64,000 bases of DNA, taken from positions 45,726-109,725 of the forward strand of contig JABACD010000018.1 in assembly GCA_014237855.1 (NCBI GenBank), given 5' to 3'. The notes beneath the pieces were generated by a model. That model was given only the letters and a program-made list of their open reading frames with translations. It was not told the DNA's origin and did not search any database. Positions 44,971 through 53,998 of the stretch are shown here, one piece after another (position 1 is the stretch's first letter; each line of letters opens with the position of its first letter). A program made the position numbers and the translations under genes. Source of the stretch: Planctomycetota bacterium. Lineage in GTDB: Bacteria; Planctomycetota; UBA1135; GCA-002686595.

Positions 44971-45183
44971 CTAGCGGCTCTCCTGGCCGCGGATCTCCGT
45001 GGCGCGTTCGTGCAGGACAGTGTTGACTCTGGCGATGCCGCGTCGGAGGACTCGAATCTGCGCGGAGTTAGCGAGGGCTTCCGTGCTGGCCTTGAGGCGC
45101 AGCCCGAAGAGCTCCTTCTTCATCTCCTTGAGGTCGAAGTCCAACTCGTCGTCGGTCTTGCTACGGATTTCTTCGATCTTCAT
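44971..45183 (-). CDS. rpmC: 50S ribosomal protein L29
   Basis: 70-residue all-helical protein: MKIEEIRSKTDDELDFDLKE, KKELFGLRLKASTEALAN and RVLRRGIARVNTVLHER. Located at the nascent-chain exit. Confidence 0.95.
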   Translation of the reverse strand: MKIEEIRSKTDDELDFDLKEMKKELFGLRLKASTEALANSAQIRVLRRGIARVNTVLHERATEIRGQESR

Positions 45184-45218
45184 CGTTTGCTTGACTTGTA
45201 TCCAAAGACCCCGCGCGG

Positions 45219-45638
45219 TCAGCTCGTGGGAACTCGGCGGACCATCTTGACCTTGATTGGAAGCTTGTGAGCGACCCTCTTGAAGGCGAGCTTGGCTACC
45301 TCCTCGGTGACCCCACCCAACTCGAACAGGATCGTCCCCGGCTTGATCGAGGCCGCCCAGAACTCCACATCGCCCTTACCCTTGCCCATCCGAGTCTCGG
45401 CAGGCTTGGAGGAGATCGGCTTGTGAGGGAAAGCCCGGATCCAGATCTTGGCTGCACCATCGGTGGCCCGGTTTGCGGCCACACGACCAGCCTCGATGTG
45501 GCGGCCGTTGATCCATCCGTAGTCCAGGGACATGAGGCCGTACTCACCGAAGTTGACTCGGTTACCACGGGTCGCCATCCCCTTCATCTTGCCCCGCATT
45601 TGCTTGCGGTGCTTGACTCGTTTCGGCATCAAGGCCAT
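45219..45638 (-). CDS. rplP: 50S ribosomal protein L16
   Basis: 139 residues. [57 protein letters not shown] and [15 protein letters not shown]. The ATG shares one base with the rpsC stop TAA. Confidence 0.97.
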   Translation of the reverse strand: MALMPKRVKHRKQMRGKMKGMATRGNRVNFGEYGLMSLDYGWINGRHIEAGRVAANRATDGAAKIWIRAFPHKPISSKPAETRMGKGKGDVEFWAASIKPGTILFELGGVTEEVAKLAFKRVAHKLPIKVKMVRRVPTS

Positions 45639-46393
45639 TAGCGTCCACCCCCATCACGGCCACGGCCGCGTCCACCTTCGCGTCGACCACCGCGGCCACC
45701 CTGTCGGGGCCCGCCGTCGGCGCGTGCCGTCATGCTCTGTCCCTGGCGGAAGTCGATCGTCGTTCCACGATCGATGTCGCCCTTGTAGATCCAGACCTTC
45801 ACGCCAATGATGCCGTAGGTCGTCTTGGCACTTGCAGTGCCGTAGTCGATGTGCGCCTGCAGGGTCGAGAGAGGCACGCGGCCCTCACGCTCCTTCGTGG
45901 TCCGAGCCATCTCGGCGCCACCCAGGCGACCGCTGACCTCAACCTTCACGCCCTTGGCCCCTGACTGCATGGTCGTCTGAATCGCACGCTTGATGGCGCG
46001 ACGGAAGGCCATGCGCTTCTCGAGGGCCTCGGCAATCACCTCAGCCACCAGCTTTGACTCCAGCTCGGGGCGCTTGACCTCGTGAAGGACCAGGTGGCAG
46101 ACCTTGCCGGAGATGTCCTGAAGCTCCTTCTTGAGGGCCTCGACTCGAATACCCTTGCGACCGACAAGAACGCCGGGACGCGCGGAGTAGATGATCACCT
46201 TGATCGCCTCGCCACTGCGCTCGATCTCGACGCGGGGGATGCCCGCAGAGCCGAACTCCTTGGCGATGTGCTCACGGATCTTCTTGTCCTGCAGCAGCAT
46301 GGCGCCGAAGTTCTTCTTGTTGGCGTACCAGCGCGAGCGCCAGGGCTCGATCGTTCCGAGCCTGTACCCGGTGGGGTGTACTTTCTGACCCAT
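45638..46393 (-). CDS. rpsC: 30S ribosomal protein S3 with Gly/Arg-rich tail
   Basis: 251 residues. [13 protein letters not shown], the KH domain with [40 protein letters not shown], and [20 protein letters not shown]. The last about 25 residues are a low-complexity [14 protein letters not shown]-like tail. Part of the mRNA entry channel. Confidence 0.97.
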   Translation of the reverse strand: MGQKVHPTGYRLGTIEPWRSRWYANKKNFGAMLLQDKKIREHIAKEFGSAGIPRVEIERSGEAIKVIIYSARPGVLVGRKGIRVEALKKELQDISGKVCHLVLHEVKRPELESKLVAEVIAEALEKRMAFRRAIKRAIQTTMQSGAKGVKVEVSGRLGGAEMARTTKEREGRVPLSTLQAHIDYGTASAKTTYGIIGVKVWIYKGDIDRGTTIDFRQGQSMTARADGGPRQGGRGGRREGGRGRGRDGGGR

Positions 46394-46398
46394 CGGTT

Positions 46399-46782
46399 CT
46401 AGGCCTCCTCTGTGTTGGTGATCTCACGGACCTTGACGGTCAAGTGACTGGTCTTCTTGGCGAATGGCATGGCCCTTCCCTGGGGACCCGGGCGGAAGCG
46501 CAGGCGGTTATTGAGCATGGGGCCGTCGTCTGCGCGGCAGTCCGAGATGTAGAGGCGGTTGAGGTTGATGGCCTCGTCCTGACTGGCGTTGGCCATCGCG
46601 GAGCGCAGCACCTTCAAGTAGAAGGCAGCGGCTCGCTTGGGCGAAAACTCCAGGACCTCGAGCGCCTCGTTGGCGGAACGGCCACGGATCATGTCCGCAA
46701 CCAGTCGCGCCTTGCGCTGGGTGATCCGCGCGTAGCGGTGTTTGGCCGTGTACTCGGCCGTGGCTTGTTCTGTGGATGCCAT
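46399..46782 (-). CDS. rplV: 50S ribosomal protein L22
   Basis: 127 residues. [38 protein letters not shown] and [20 protein letters not shown]; the last is the tip of the extended loop lining the exit tunnel. Confidence 0.96.
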   Translation of the reverse strand: MASTEQATAEYTAKHRYARITQRKARLVADMIRGRSANEALEVLEFSPKRAAAFYLKVLRSAMANASQDEAINLNRLYISDCRADDGPMLNNRLRFRPGPQGRAMPFAKKTSHLTVKVREITNTEEA

Positions 46783-46785
46783 CGT

Positions 46786-47070
46786 CTAGCGAGCCTTGAG
46801 GCCCTCCTTCTTGTTCGTGTGTCCACGGAAGCTGCGGGTTGCCGCGAACTCACCTAGCTTGTGCCCGACCATGTCCTCAGTGACGATCACCCTCACGTGC
46901 TTACGGCCGTCGTGGACCATGAACGTGAAGCCGATGAATGAGGGCGGGATCGTGCAGGAACGCGCCCAGGTCGTGATGGGAGTTCGCTTGTCCCCGGACT
47001 CCTCAGCCTTCTCCACCTTTCGGGCGAGCTTGAGGTCGATGTAGGGACCCTTCTTGATACTACGTGACAT
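46786..47070 (-). CDS. rpsS: 30S ribosomal protein S19
   Basis: 94 residues. [39 protein letters not shown], and [17 protein letters not shown]. Binds the small-subunit head with S13. Confidence 0.97.
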   Translation of the reverse strand: MSRSIKKGPYIDLKLARKVEKAEESGDKRTPITTWARSCTIPPSFIGFTFMVHDGRKHVRVIVTEDMVGHKLGEFAATRSFRGHTNKKEGLKAR

Positions 47071-47080
47071 CTAGGCTCCT

Positions 47081-47911
47081 CTACTTCTTCTTGCGACGAC
47101 GGATGATGAACTTGTTCGACGGGTTGGTCCGCGAACGGGTGCGACCGCCTTTCGAAAGGACGGCGGTGGGGCCACAGGGGTGACGACCACCAGCCGTGCG
47201 TCCTTCACCTCCACCCATCGGGTGGTCGACCGGGTTCATGGCGGTTCCGCGAACCTTGGGACGACGTCCCATGTGGCGGCGACGCCCTGCCTTACCCAGC
47301 TTGACGTTCTGGTGGTCGGTGTTGCCAATCCGACCGATGGTTGCCATGCACTTGATGTGGATGCGGCGCAGCTCGCCAGAGGGAAGCAGCACGACAGCGT
47401 AGTTTCCCTCGCGAGCCATCAGCTGAGCATAGCTACCGGCGGTGCGGCAGATCTGACCACCACGACCAGCGGTCAGCTCCACGTTGTGGATCTGAAGGCC
47501 AATCGGAATGTCCGCCAGGGCCATCGCGTTTCCGGTGTTCGGCTCCGCGTTGGGGCCTGACATGAGTGTGTCCCCCACCGACAGGCCGAGGGGCGCGATG
47601 ATGTAGGCCTTCTCACCGTCTGCATAGTGCAGGAGGGCGATGTTTGCCGAGCGGTTGGGATCGTACTCGATCGTCGCCACGCGGGCCGGCACGTCAAGCT
47701 TGCGACGCTTGAAGTCGATCACGCGATAGCGACGCTTGTGCCCGCCACCCCGCCGACGGCAGGTGATACGACCGTGGTTGTTACGACCGCCGGTCTTCTT
47801 GAGCGGACGGAGCAGGCTCTTCTCGGGCTTGACCTTCGAGAGCTCGGAGAAATCCAGCACGCTGCCGTGACGGCGGCCAGCGGATGTCGGCTTGTACTTC
47901 TTGATACCCAT
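47081..47911 (-). CDS. rplB: 50S ribosomal protein L2
   Basis: 276 residues. [53 protein letters not shown] and the catalytic-centre loop [21 protein letters not shown]-terminal [10 protein letters not shown]. Confidence 0.97.
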   Translation of the reverse strand: MGIKKYKPTSAGRRHGSVLDFSELSKVKPEKSLLRPLKKTGGRNNHGRITCRRRGGGHKRRYRVIDFKRRKLDVPARVATIEYDPNRSANIALLHYADGEKAYIIAPLGLSVGDTLMSGPNAEPNTGNAMALADIPIGLQIHNVELTAGRGGQICRTAGSYAQLMAREGNYAVVLLPSGELRRIHIKCMATIGRIGNTDHQNVKLGKAGRRRHMGRRPKVRGTAMNPVDHPMGGGEGRTAGGRHPCGPTAVLSKGGRTRSRTNPSNKFIIRRRKKK

Positions 47912-47915
47912 CGTG

Positions 47916-48206
47916 CTAGATCATCTCGATGTTGTAGCCATCGGCGAGGGTGACCATGGCCTTCTTCCAGGCCGCGGTTCGCCCGGCGCGCCAGCCGCGC
48001 CTGCGTGACTTACCATTCACTCGCAGGGTGTTGACCCCACGAACCTTTACCTCGAACAAGGTCTCGACCGCCTGGCGGATCTCGATCTTGTTGGCGTCGA
48101 CGGGCACTCGGAAGGTGTAGGAGTTCCGGTCGATGCTGTCGTTGGTAGCCTTCTCAGTGATCACAGGTTTCTTGATCACCTGGTACATACGGTCGATGTT
48201 ACCCAT
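47916..48206 (-). CDS. rplW: 50S ribosomal protein L23
   Basis: 96 residues. [38 protein letters not shown] and [17 protein letters not shown]. Docking site for SRP and trigger factor at the tunnel exit. Confidence 0.95.
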   Translation of the reverse strand: MGNIDRMYQVIKKPVITEKATNDSIDRNSYTFRVPVDANKIEIRQAVETLFEVKVRGVNTLRVNGKSRRRGWRAGRTAAWKKAMVTLADGYNIEMI

Positions 48207-48220
48207 GTCTTCGAACTCCC

Positions 48221-48859
48221 CTAGGCCTCCGAGGCCGTGGCGTTGAGGCCCACTCGCTCTGCGAGTTTCTCGAGCACTCCCGTCTCAGCGATCACCAGAC
48301 CGCCAGCGACCACGTCAAAGGCGCACAGCTCGTCGGCTGTTCGAACCTTGACGCCGGGGAAGTTGCGAAATGACTTGTACACATTGGCGTTGCGCTCCTT
48401 GAGGACCAGCAACGCGCGCCGCGGCGAACCGAGGTCTGCCAGGACCTTGCGGGCCGACTTGGAAGAGGGGGCTGAAAATCCGCCCAGCTCGGCCACGACA
48501 ACCTCTCCGTCCTGAAGCTTGCCAGCGAGGGCTGTGCGGGTAGCGACCCGACGCGCCTTGGCAGGCATGTGATAGGAGTAATCCTTGGGCTTCGGGCCGT
48601 GAACCGTTCCACCGCCGCGCCAGATGGGTGACTTGACGCTACCAGCGCGAGCACGACCGGTGTGCTTCTGCTTGTAGGGCTTCTTGCCGGTGCCCTTGAT
48701 CTGTGAGCGCCCCTTGGTGGAGGCGTTGCCCTGACGCTGGTTGGCCTGGTGCATGACCACAGCGTCCTTGAGGGTACGGTACAGCACCTTGTCTCCGAAG
48801 GAGGTCGTCTTGACCTCGACCTCGCCGACGCTGCCCGCCTTGTAGCTCTTGACTTGCAT
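48221..48859 (-). CDS. rplD: 50S ribosomal protein L4
   Basis: 212 residues. HQANQRQGNASTKGRSQIKG, GTGKKPYKQKHTGRARAGS and the tunnel-loop PIWRGGGTVHGPKPKDYSY. In gamma-proteobacteria L4 represses the S10 operon through its leader; a structured leader is also present here (50104-50250). Confidence 0.96.
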   Translation of the reverse strand: MQVKSYKAGSVGEVEVKTTSFGDKVLYRTLKDAVVMHQANQRQGNASTKGRSQIKGTGKKPYKQKHTGRARAGSVKSPIWRGGGTVHGPKPKDYSYHMPAKARRVATRTALAGKLQDGEVVVAELGGFSAPSSKSARKVLADLGSPRRALLVLKERNANVYKSFRNFPGVKVRTADELCAFDVVAGGLVIAETGVLEKLAERVGLNATASEA

Positions 48860-48877
48860 GGTGTAGGTCCGATGCGC

Positions 48878-49525
48878 CTAGCGCTTCTTGGGGGTCTTGG
48901 TGCCTGTCTTCGCCGTCTGAACCTGGACGAAGCCGTTGTTTGCGCCGGGGACCGCCCCCTTGATGAAGATCAGGTTGCGCTCCTTATCGACGTGCATCAC
49001 GCGCAGGTTCTTGGTGGTCTGACGCTTGTCCCCGTAGTGGCCGGACATGCGCTTGCCCTTGAAGACCCTCGAGGGGTAGGCCGAGCAGCCGATCGAACCA
49101 GGACTACGGTAGTTCATCGAGCCGTGAGTCTTGGGCCCACGAGCGAAGCCGTGTCGCTTGATGGTGCCCGCGAATCCGCGCCCCTTTGTGGTTCCGATGA
49201 CGTCGACCAGCTGGCCGACCTCGAAGGCATCCACGACTCGCTGGTCCCCTACCGCGACCTCGGTCGGAGTAGGCAGCCGCTCCTCCCGGAGGAAGCGCTT
49301 GGGAGCGATGTCCACCTTCTTGAAGTGCCCGCGGCGAGGCTTGGACGTGCGCGACTCGCGAACGTCCTCGAAACCCCACTGGACAGCGTCATAGCCATCG
49401 TTTTCCTGCGTGCGAATCTGAGTCGCCACGCACGGCCCGGCCTCGACCACGGTCACACCCGTTGCCGTACCGTCCTCAGCGAACAGCTGAGTCATGCCTC
49501 GTTTGCGCCCTAGGATCAGCGTCAT
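48878..49525 (-). CDS. rplC: 50S ribosomal protein L3
   Basis: 215 residues from ATG 49525. MTLILGRKRGMTQLFAEDG, DVIGTTKGRGFAGTIKRHGF, RGPKTHGSMNYRSPGSIGC and KRMSGHYGDKRQTTKNL. Homology starts at this Met. It is separated from rpsJ by an unusual 272-bp non-coding gap. Confidence 0.96.
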   Translation of the reverse strand: MTLILGRKRGMTQLFAEDGTATGVTVVEAGPCVATQIRTQENDGYDAVQWGFEDVRESRTSKPRRGHFKKVDIAPKRFLREERLPTPTEVAVGDQRVVDAFEVGQLVDVIGTTKGRGFAGTIKRHGFARGPKTHGSMNYRSPGSIGCSAYPSRVFKGKRMSGHYGDKRQTTKNLRVMHVDKERNLIFIKGAVPGANNGFVQVQTAKTGTKTPKKR

Positions 49526-49797
49526 GATTCCTGCGAGAGTTGAAGAATGCGAACCGGTTCGACTGGAAGGAGCTCTTCGAGCCCCCAACGCCCAGCCACG
49601 CGGTGGTCAGTAAAATGCGATACCTGCACACGGTGCACAGGCCAGTCGATCGAAGACACACACCAACGCGTGGAGCGGTCTCTTCGATGTCGTGCTTTGG
49701 TTGTTAGGTTTCGCTTGCGGGCCGCGAACTCCTGGAGCTCGTGACCGATCCCACGCTGCCACCAGCACCACAGGGGGTGCACGGACAGCGCTCTAGG

Positions 49798-50103
49798 CTA
49801 GGCCTTGATTCGGATGTCCACGCCAGCGGGCATGTTCAGGCTGGAGAGTGAGTCCACCGTCTGAGGGGTGGAATCGGAGATGAAGATCAGGCGGGTGTGG
49901 GTCCGAATCTCGAACTGTTCCCGTGACTTCTTGTCGATGAAGGGTGAACGCAGAACCGTGTACCGCTCGATGCGGGTCGGTAGCGGGATGGGTCCAGCAA
50001 CACGAGCGCCCGTACGCTTCGCCGTCTCGACAATGTCGACACACGACTGGTCGAGGGCCTCGTGATCGTAGGCTTCCATCCGGATCTGAATCTTGTCCTT
50101 CAT
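49798..50103 (-). CDS. rpsJ: 30S ribosomal protein S10
   Basis: 101 residues. [39 protein letters not shown] and [20 protein letters not shown]. First gene of the S10 operon; also NusE, the antitermination factor. No clear Shine-Dalgarno ahead of its ATG. Confidence 0.97.
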   Translation of the reverse strand: MKDKIQIRMEAYDHEALDQSCVDIVETAKRTGARVAGPIPLPTRIERYTVLRSPFIDKKSREQFEIRTHTRLIFISDSTPQTVDSLSSLNMPAGVDIRIKA

Positions 50104-50250
50104 CTGCAGCGGTCAGTTTCCACAGGACGGCCCAACCGGCAAAACCAAGCCGAGAGCGCACGTCCCCCTGGAGACAGTAAAAAATGGGGGTCTACCCAGG
50201 GAGAGGGACGGTCTGGAAGGCATTCCAGGCGCCATCTCCCCCAGAGGGCC
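50104..50250 (-). promoter_or_regulatory. Structured 5' leader of the S10 operon
   Basis: Between the promoter and rpsJ the minus strand can form CTGGAA/TTCCAG (loop TGCC) inside GGGAGA/TCTCCC. A small TGGG/CCCA stem (50185-50198) follows, directly trailed by six T (50184-50179). A G-run upstream could pair alternatively with the C-run before the T6. This looks like an attenuator, as expected for a ribosomal-protein autoregulatory leader. Confidence 0.4.
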
Positions 50251-50254
50251 GAGC

Positions 50255-50283
50255 AAAATACCCGTTGACCCACTTGGCGTCAA
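50255..50283 (-). promoter_or_regulatory. Sigma70-type promoter of the S10 operon
   Basis: -35 TTGACG (50278-50283) and -10 TATTTT (50255-50260) with a 17-bp spacer. An inverted repeat GTTGAC-N9-GTCAAC (50264-50284) spans the -35 box and spacer and could be an operator. Confidence 0.65.
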
Positions 50284-50333
50284 CCATCCCCATAGAAAGC
50301 TGCACAGGAGTCCGAATATTTCTTCTGGACCAG

Positions 50334-50352
50334 CCTGGGGCCCTCCCCCAGG
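50334..50352 (-). terminator. Hairpin downstream of fusA
   Basis: A 7-bp CCTGGGG/CCCCAGG stem with a five-base loop lies 16 bases after the fusA stop. No T-run follows, so termination strength is doubtful. Confidence 0.35.
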
Positions 50353-50367
50353 TGACCCCCAGCCCCC

Positions 50368-52440
50368 CTAGTGCCAGACCAGCCCCCGAGCCTCCAGATC
50401 CGCCTCAAGAACGGCTCGAAAGCCGCTCGGAGTCATCGAGAAGCTCGCTCGGCCCTGCGAGAGGGAGCGGACCGCGGTGGAGTAGCCAAACATCGCAATC
50501 AGGGGTACGGCCCCCTGGATGGACCTCAGATCCCCATCGGCCTCGACATCGGTGAGCTCTGCCCGCCGCGAGTTCAGGTCGGCGATGATGCCACTGGAGT
50601 ACTCCGCCGGCGTCTGGATCTCGAATCGCATCAGGGGCTCCTCGAGCTCAACCCCCTCGGGTGGCATGGCCTGGCGGAGCGCAGCAACTCCCGCCTGGAC
50701 ATAGGCCACCTCACTCTCACGCCCCTCTCTGGTCGCTGTGCTGAGCACGCGAATCGCCGCCCCTGACAACGGAAAGCCGAACCGAGGCCCGACCTGAGCC
50801 TCCTGGCTGAGAGCCTCCGCGAGTGCCAGACGCAGGCTCGGATCCTCGGAACAGCCCGGGGCAAACTCGACCTCGGGCCGGGACTGATCCACAACCGGCA
50901 CCACCTCGATCTTCACGCGGGCAAAGGCGTCCTTGCCTGCGATGGCCCGTTCCACCTCGGCCTCACCCTCGCCCCCACTGACCACGGCCTCGCGATAGGC
51001 AACTCGCGGCTGCCCCACCCTCAGGTGTAGCTTGAACTCGTTCTCAAGGCGGTGCTCGAGAACCTCGAGGTGAAGCTCGCCCATGCCTCCCACGGTCCAT
51101 TGTCCGCTCTCCTCCTCATGCACCCGGAAGGTCGGGTCCTCGTGGGCAAGCCAATCCAGCGCTCCGCGCAGCTTCTCTCGGTCCGCACCGCTCTCCGGCT
51201 CGATCACCCGCTGGATCACGGGGTCCGGGTAGGAGAGCGACTCCAGGGCGATCGGCATTCCCTCGCTGCAGAGCGTGTCCCCGGTTCCCGTGGACTTGAG
51301 CCCGGTGAAGCCGACGATGTCCCCGGCCAGGGCCTCGTCCAGATTCTGCTTGGCATCGGCATGGATCCTGAGCACCCGCGCAATCCGCTCTCGACTCCGC
51401 GTGCGGGGATTGAAGACGGACATTCCCTTGGTGAAGGTCCCCGAGTAAATGCGCGCAAAGGTCAGATCCCCGTGGGGACCGGCATGCAGCTTGAAGGCCA
51501 GCGCACAGGGAGGGCCGTCTGGATCGGGAGGCAGCTCAACCTCCGAGTCGTCCTTCAACTTCTGCCCCACGGCCACGGCAACATCCAGAGGGGATGGCAG
51601 GTAGTCGACCACCGCGTCCAGCAGCGGGCGCACACCGATGTCCCTCAGGGCAGCCCCGCACAGGACCGGCACCAGCCGACGCGCCAGAACAGCGCGACGC
51701 AGCGCAGCACGGACTTGCTCCGGAGCAGGATCGCGCTCCTCCAGCACGCACTCGAGAATGACCTCATCATCATCGGCCAGGGCATCGAGTAGCTCCGAAC
51801 GCAGGACACCGCGCTCGTCCTTGGCCTCAGCGGGAACCTCGACCTCGACAAGGTCACGGCCTAGCTTCGCCGCTGGAAAGCTCCAGGCGCGCTCCTCGAC
51901 CAGGTCGACGATGCACTGCAAGCCCTCGGCATCGAAGACCGGCATCTGGATCGGAATACCCCTTGCACCGAGCCTTGTCCGGAGCGTCTCGGTGGCTGCC
52001 AGGAAGTCCGTGCCGGCCCGGTCGCACTTGTTGACGAATCCGATCGCTGGAACACCATGGCGCTCCATCTGCCTCCAGACCGTCTCTGATTGAGCCTGGA
52101 CCCCGACCACCGCATCCAGCACGAGGACGGCCCCATCCAGGACTCGCATGCAGCGCTCCACCTCGATGGTGAAGTCAACATGCCCCGGCGTGTCGATCAG
52201 GTTCAGCTCAGACCCCTTCCAGGGAATCCGAGTTGCGGCCGAGGTGATGGTGATCCCGCGCTCACGCTCCTCCGCCATCCAGTCGAGCACCGCCGTCCCT
52301 TCATCCACTGCGCCCACACGCCTTTCGACCCCCGTGTGGAACAGCATCCGCTCGGAAACTGTCGTCTTGCCGGCATCGATATGGGCGGCGACGCCAAAAT
52401 TTCGGATCCGGCTGAGGTCGCTCACGCCTCCATTGGACAC
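50368..52440 (-). CDS. fusA: Elongation factor G, divergent (EFG2-like)
   Basis: 690 residues. G domain: AHIDAGKT (19-26), RGITITSAAT, DTPGH (83-87) and NKCDRAG (137-143). Domain V is normal (LEEPLMRFEIQTPAEYSSG; MFGYSTAVRSLSQGRASF). In domain IV the canonical SGGxGQ(Y/F)G segment is replaced by AIAGKDAFARVKIEVVP (about 499-515), and the tip region lacks the usual GGVIPxEYI. This resembles mitochondrial EFG2 and bacterial spdEFG2, which act mainly in ribosome recycling. It sits at the str-operon fusA position after rpsG and a Tsr3-like gene. A second, translocation-type EF-G may be encoded elsewhere. Confidence 0.88.
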   Translation of the reverse strand: MSNGGVSDLSRIRNFGVAAHIDAGKTTVSERMLFHTGVERRVGAVDEGTAVLDWMAEERERGITITSAATRIPWKGSELNLIDTPGHVDFTIEVERCMRVLDGAVLVLDAVVGVQAQSETVWRQMERHGVPAIGFVNKCDRAGTDFLAATETLRTRLGARGIPIQMPVFDAEGLQCIVDLVEERAWSFPAAKLGRDLVEVEVPAEAKDERGVLRSELLDALADDDEVILECVLEERDPAPEQVRAALRRAVLARRLVPVLCGAALRDIGVRPLLDAVVDYLPSPLDVAVAVGQKLKDDSEVELPPDPDGPPCALAFKLHAGPHGDLTFARIYSGTFTKGMSVFNPRTRSRERIARVLRIHADAKQNLDEALAGDIVGFTGLKSTGTGDTLCSEGMPIALESLSYPDPVIQRVIEPESGADREKLRGALDWLAHEDPTFRVHEEESGQWTVGGMGELHLEVLEHRLENEFKLHLRVGQPRVAYREAVVSGGEGEAEVERAIAGKDAFARVKIEVVPVVDQSRPEVEFAPGCSEDPSLRLALAEALSQEAQVGPRFGFPLSGAAIRVLSTATREGRESEVAYVQAGVAALRQAMPPEGVELEEPLMRFEIQTPAEYSSGIIADLNSRRAELTDVEADGDLRSIQGAVPLIAMFGYSTAVRSLSQGRASFSMTPSGFRAVLEADLEARGLVWH

Positions 52441-52491
52441 AACTGGGCTGCTCAGACGTAGCCTCGAGGCTCGGCTCCGTCCGAGTTTTTT

Positions 52492-52956
52492 TCAGGAGGA
52501 CCGAGCGCTCTCCAGCCGGGGATTGAGCCGCAGGAACTCCTCCTTCCAGCGGTAGCCCTCGAGTAGCTGCGGACAGGGCCCCCAGAGCTCCCAGGCAGCC
52601 GCATACAGGGCCTCGACCGAGGCCAGACCGGTGCTCGGGTCCTGAAAGGTGACGCTCTTTCGCGGATAGGCTGTCGAGAGCTCAGGCAGGCGCCGGCGCA
52701 GGGGCTCCCCATCCACGGTCTGCAGCAGGCTAGGCACTCGCCGCCAGGCGCAGTCGATGAGGAAGAGGCTTCGCCCAGCATCCCGAGGCTCGAAGGCCTC
52801 GCCCTCCGGATCCAGGAGGATCCGTCCACTGGCGTCGATGCGGCGATCCGGGTGATAGTTCACGAACTCCAGCCCCGCCATCCCCCTCAAGGGCGTCAGG
52901 GAGCACTTCTTCACCGACTCTCGCGGATCGCGCAGGATCAGGATGTCCAGGTCCAT
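52492..52956 (-). CDS. Tsr3/DUF367-like rRNA aminocarboxypropyltransferase
   Basis: About 154 residues. Clear similarity to Tsr3 (SPOUT-class enzyme that adds the acp group to 18S/16S rRNA helix 31 in eukaryotes and archaea). The N-terminus LRDPRESVKKCSLTPLRG corresponds to the DPKRCSGKKLxRLG stretch. FLIDCAWRRV matches VxCSWARL. RRLPEL, GLASVEALYAAAWELWG and LLEGYRWKEEFLRLN match RLLPYL, LNCVEALAA and LLxxFxWGxxFLxLN. ATG 52956 is preferred over GTG 53004 because the latter lies inside the hairpin after rpsG. It lies between rpsG and fusA, an unusual insertion into the str operon. Assignment is from remembered motifs; activity and target are inferred. Confidence 0.65.
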   Translation of the reverse strand: MDLDILILRDPRESVKKCSLTPLRGMAGLEFVNYHPDRRIDASGRILLDPEGEAFEPRDAGRSLFLIDCAWRRVPSLLQTVDGEPLRRRLPELSTAYPRKSVTFQDPSTGLASVEALYAAAWELWGPCPQLLEGYRWKEEFLRLNPRLESARSS

Positions 52957-52993
52957 TCGCTCTGCTAGCAGTGGTTGAATCGTAGAAACAAGA

Positions 52994-53016
52994 GCAGCCG
53001 GCACGGGGCCGGCTGC
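52994..53016 (-). terminator. Rho-independent terminator after rpsG
   Basis: A perfect 9-bp stem GCAGCCGGC/GCCGGCTGC with a five-base loop, followed on the minus strand by the T-rich TCTTGTTTC. It separates rpsL-rpsG from the Tsr3-like gene and fusA; read-through or a further promoter is needed for those. Confidence 0.6.
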
Positions 53017-53046
53017 TTGATTGCATGGGCGCGTTGGCGGCCAGGC

Positions 53047-53520
53047 TCAGGCGTAGTGAGCGTAGGCGCGGTTCGCGTCGGCCATCTTGTGGATGTTCTC
53101 CTTCCACTGCACGGATGCGCCCGTGCCGTTGTAGGCATCGATGATCTCGCTCGCGAGACGTTCGGCCATCGGCTTGCCCTTCTTCTTGCGAGAGTTCTCG
53201 ACGATCCAGCGGATCGCAAGGCTCTGCTGCCGGTTCCGCTTGACCTCGCGCGGAACCTGGTAGTTGGCGCCACCCACTCGCTTGGAGCGGACCTCGACCA
53301 TCGGGCGGACGTTCTCAAGAGCCTTGGTGAAGATCTCCAGCTCGTCGTCGCAGTCGGCGATTGCCTTGTTCGCGATCCCGAGGGCGTCGTAGAAGATTGC
53401 TTGCGCGGTGCTCTTCTTGCCGTGAAGCATCAACTTGTTGATGAACTTGGACACGAGCATCGATCCCAGCTTGGGATCGGGCTTCACGTACACGGCTGTT
53501 GACTTGTAGTTCCGGGGCAT
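53047..53520 (-). CDS. rpsG: 30S ribosomal protein S7
   Basis: 157 residues. VSKFINKLMLHGKKSTAQ, ENVRPMVEVRSKRVGGANYQ, VPREVKRNRQQSLAIRW and KMADANRAYAHY. Nucleates assembly of the 30S head; in E. coli it also represses the str operon. Confidence 0.97.
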   Translation of the reverse strand: MPRNYKSTAVYVKPDPKLGSMLVSKFINKLMLHGKKSTAQAIFYDALGIANKAIADCDDELEIFTKALENVRPMVEVRSKRVGGANYQVPREVKRNRQQSLAIRWIVENSRKKKGKPMAERLASEIIDAYNGTGASVQWKENIHKMADANRAYAHYA

Positions 53521-53585
53521 TCTGATTCAGCTTCGTTCGGGTCCGTCAGCTCGTGAGTCGGACTCTTGGATTCGACGGGTGAGGC

Positions 53586-53960
53586 TTACTTCTTGGGACG
53601 CTTGGTTCCGTACTTGGAACGACCCTGGCCACGATCATCGACACCCGAGGTGTCGAGGGTCCCGCGCAGGATGTGATATCGAACGCCGGGGAGGTCGCGG
53701 ACACGACCACCGCGCACCAGCACCACCGAGTGCTCCTGGAGGTTGTGCCCCTCGCCGGGGATGTAGGCTGTGATCTCCTTACCGTTGGAGAGGCGCACTC
53801 GCGCAATCTTACGCAGCGCCGAGTTCGGCTTCTTCGGCGTCTGGGTCTTTACCTGAAGGCAGACCCCGCGCTTCTGCGGGCAAGAGTCGAGAACGGGCGA
53901 CTTCGACCGTTTCTTGAGCGGCTTGCGGCCCTTGCGAATGAGCTGGTTAATCGTCGGCAT
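53586..53960 (-). CDS. rpsL: 30S ribosomal protein S12 with Arg88
   Basis: 124 residues from ATG 53960. [31 protein letters not shown] (Lys43 conserved), [20 protein letters not shown] and [16 protein letters not shown]. Position 88 is Arg (GGRVRDLPG) where most bacteria have Lys; K88R is a known streptomycin-resistance change. The bases before the ATG read ACTCCTTTC, resembling the 3' end of 16S rRNA rather than a Shine-Dalgarno. Confidence 0.97.
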   Translation of the reverse strand: MPTINQLIRKGRKPLKKRSKSPVLDSCPQKRGVCLQVKTQTPKKPNSALRKIARVRLSNGKEITAYIPGEGHNLQEHSVVLVRGGRVRDLPGVRYHILRGTLDTSGVDDRGQGRSKYGTKRPKK

Positions 53961-53998
53961 GAAAGGAGTTCGTGGGCCCCAACCGGGGGCTGCGCTTT

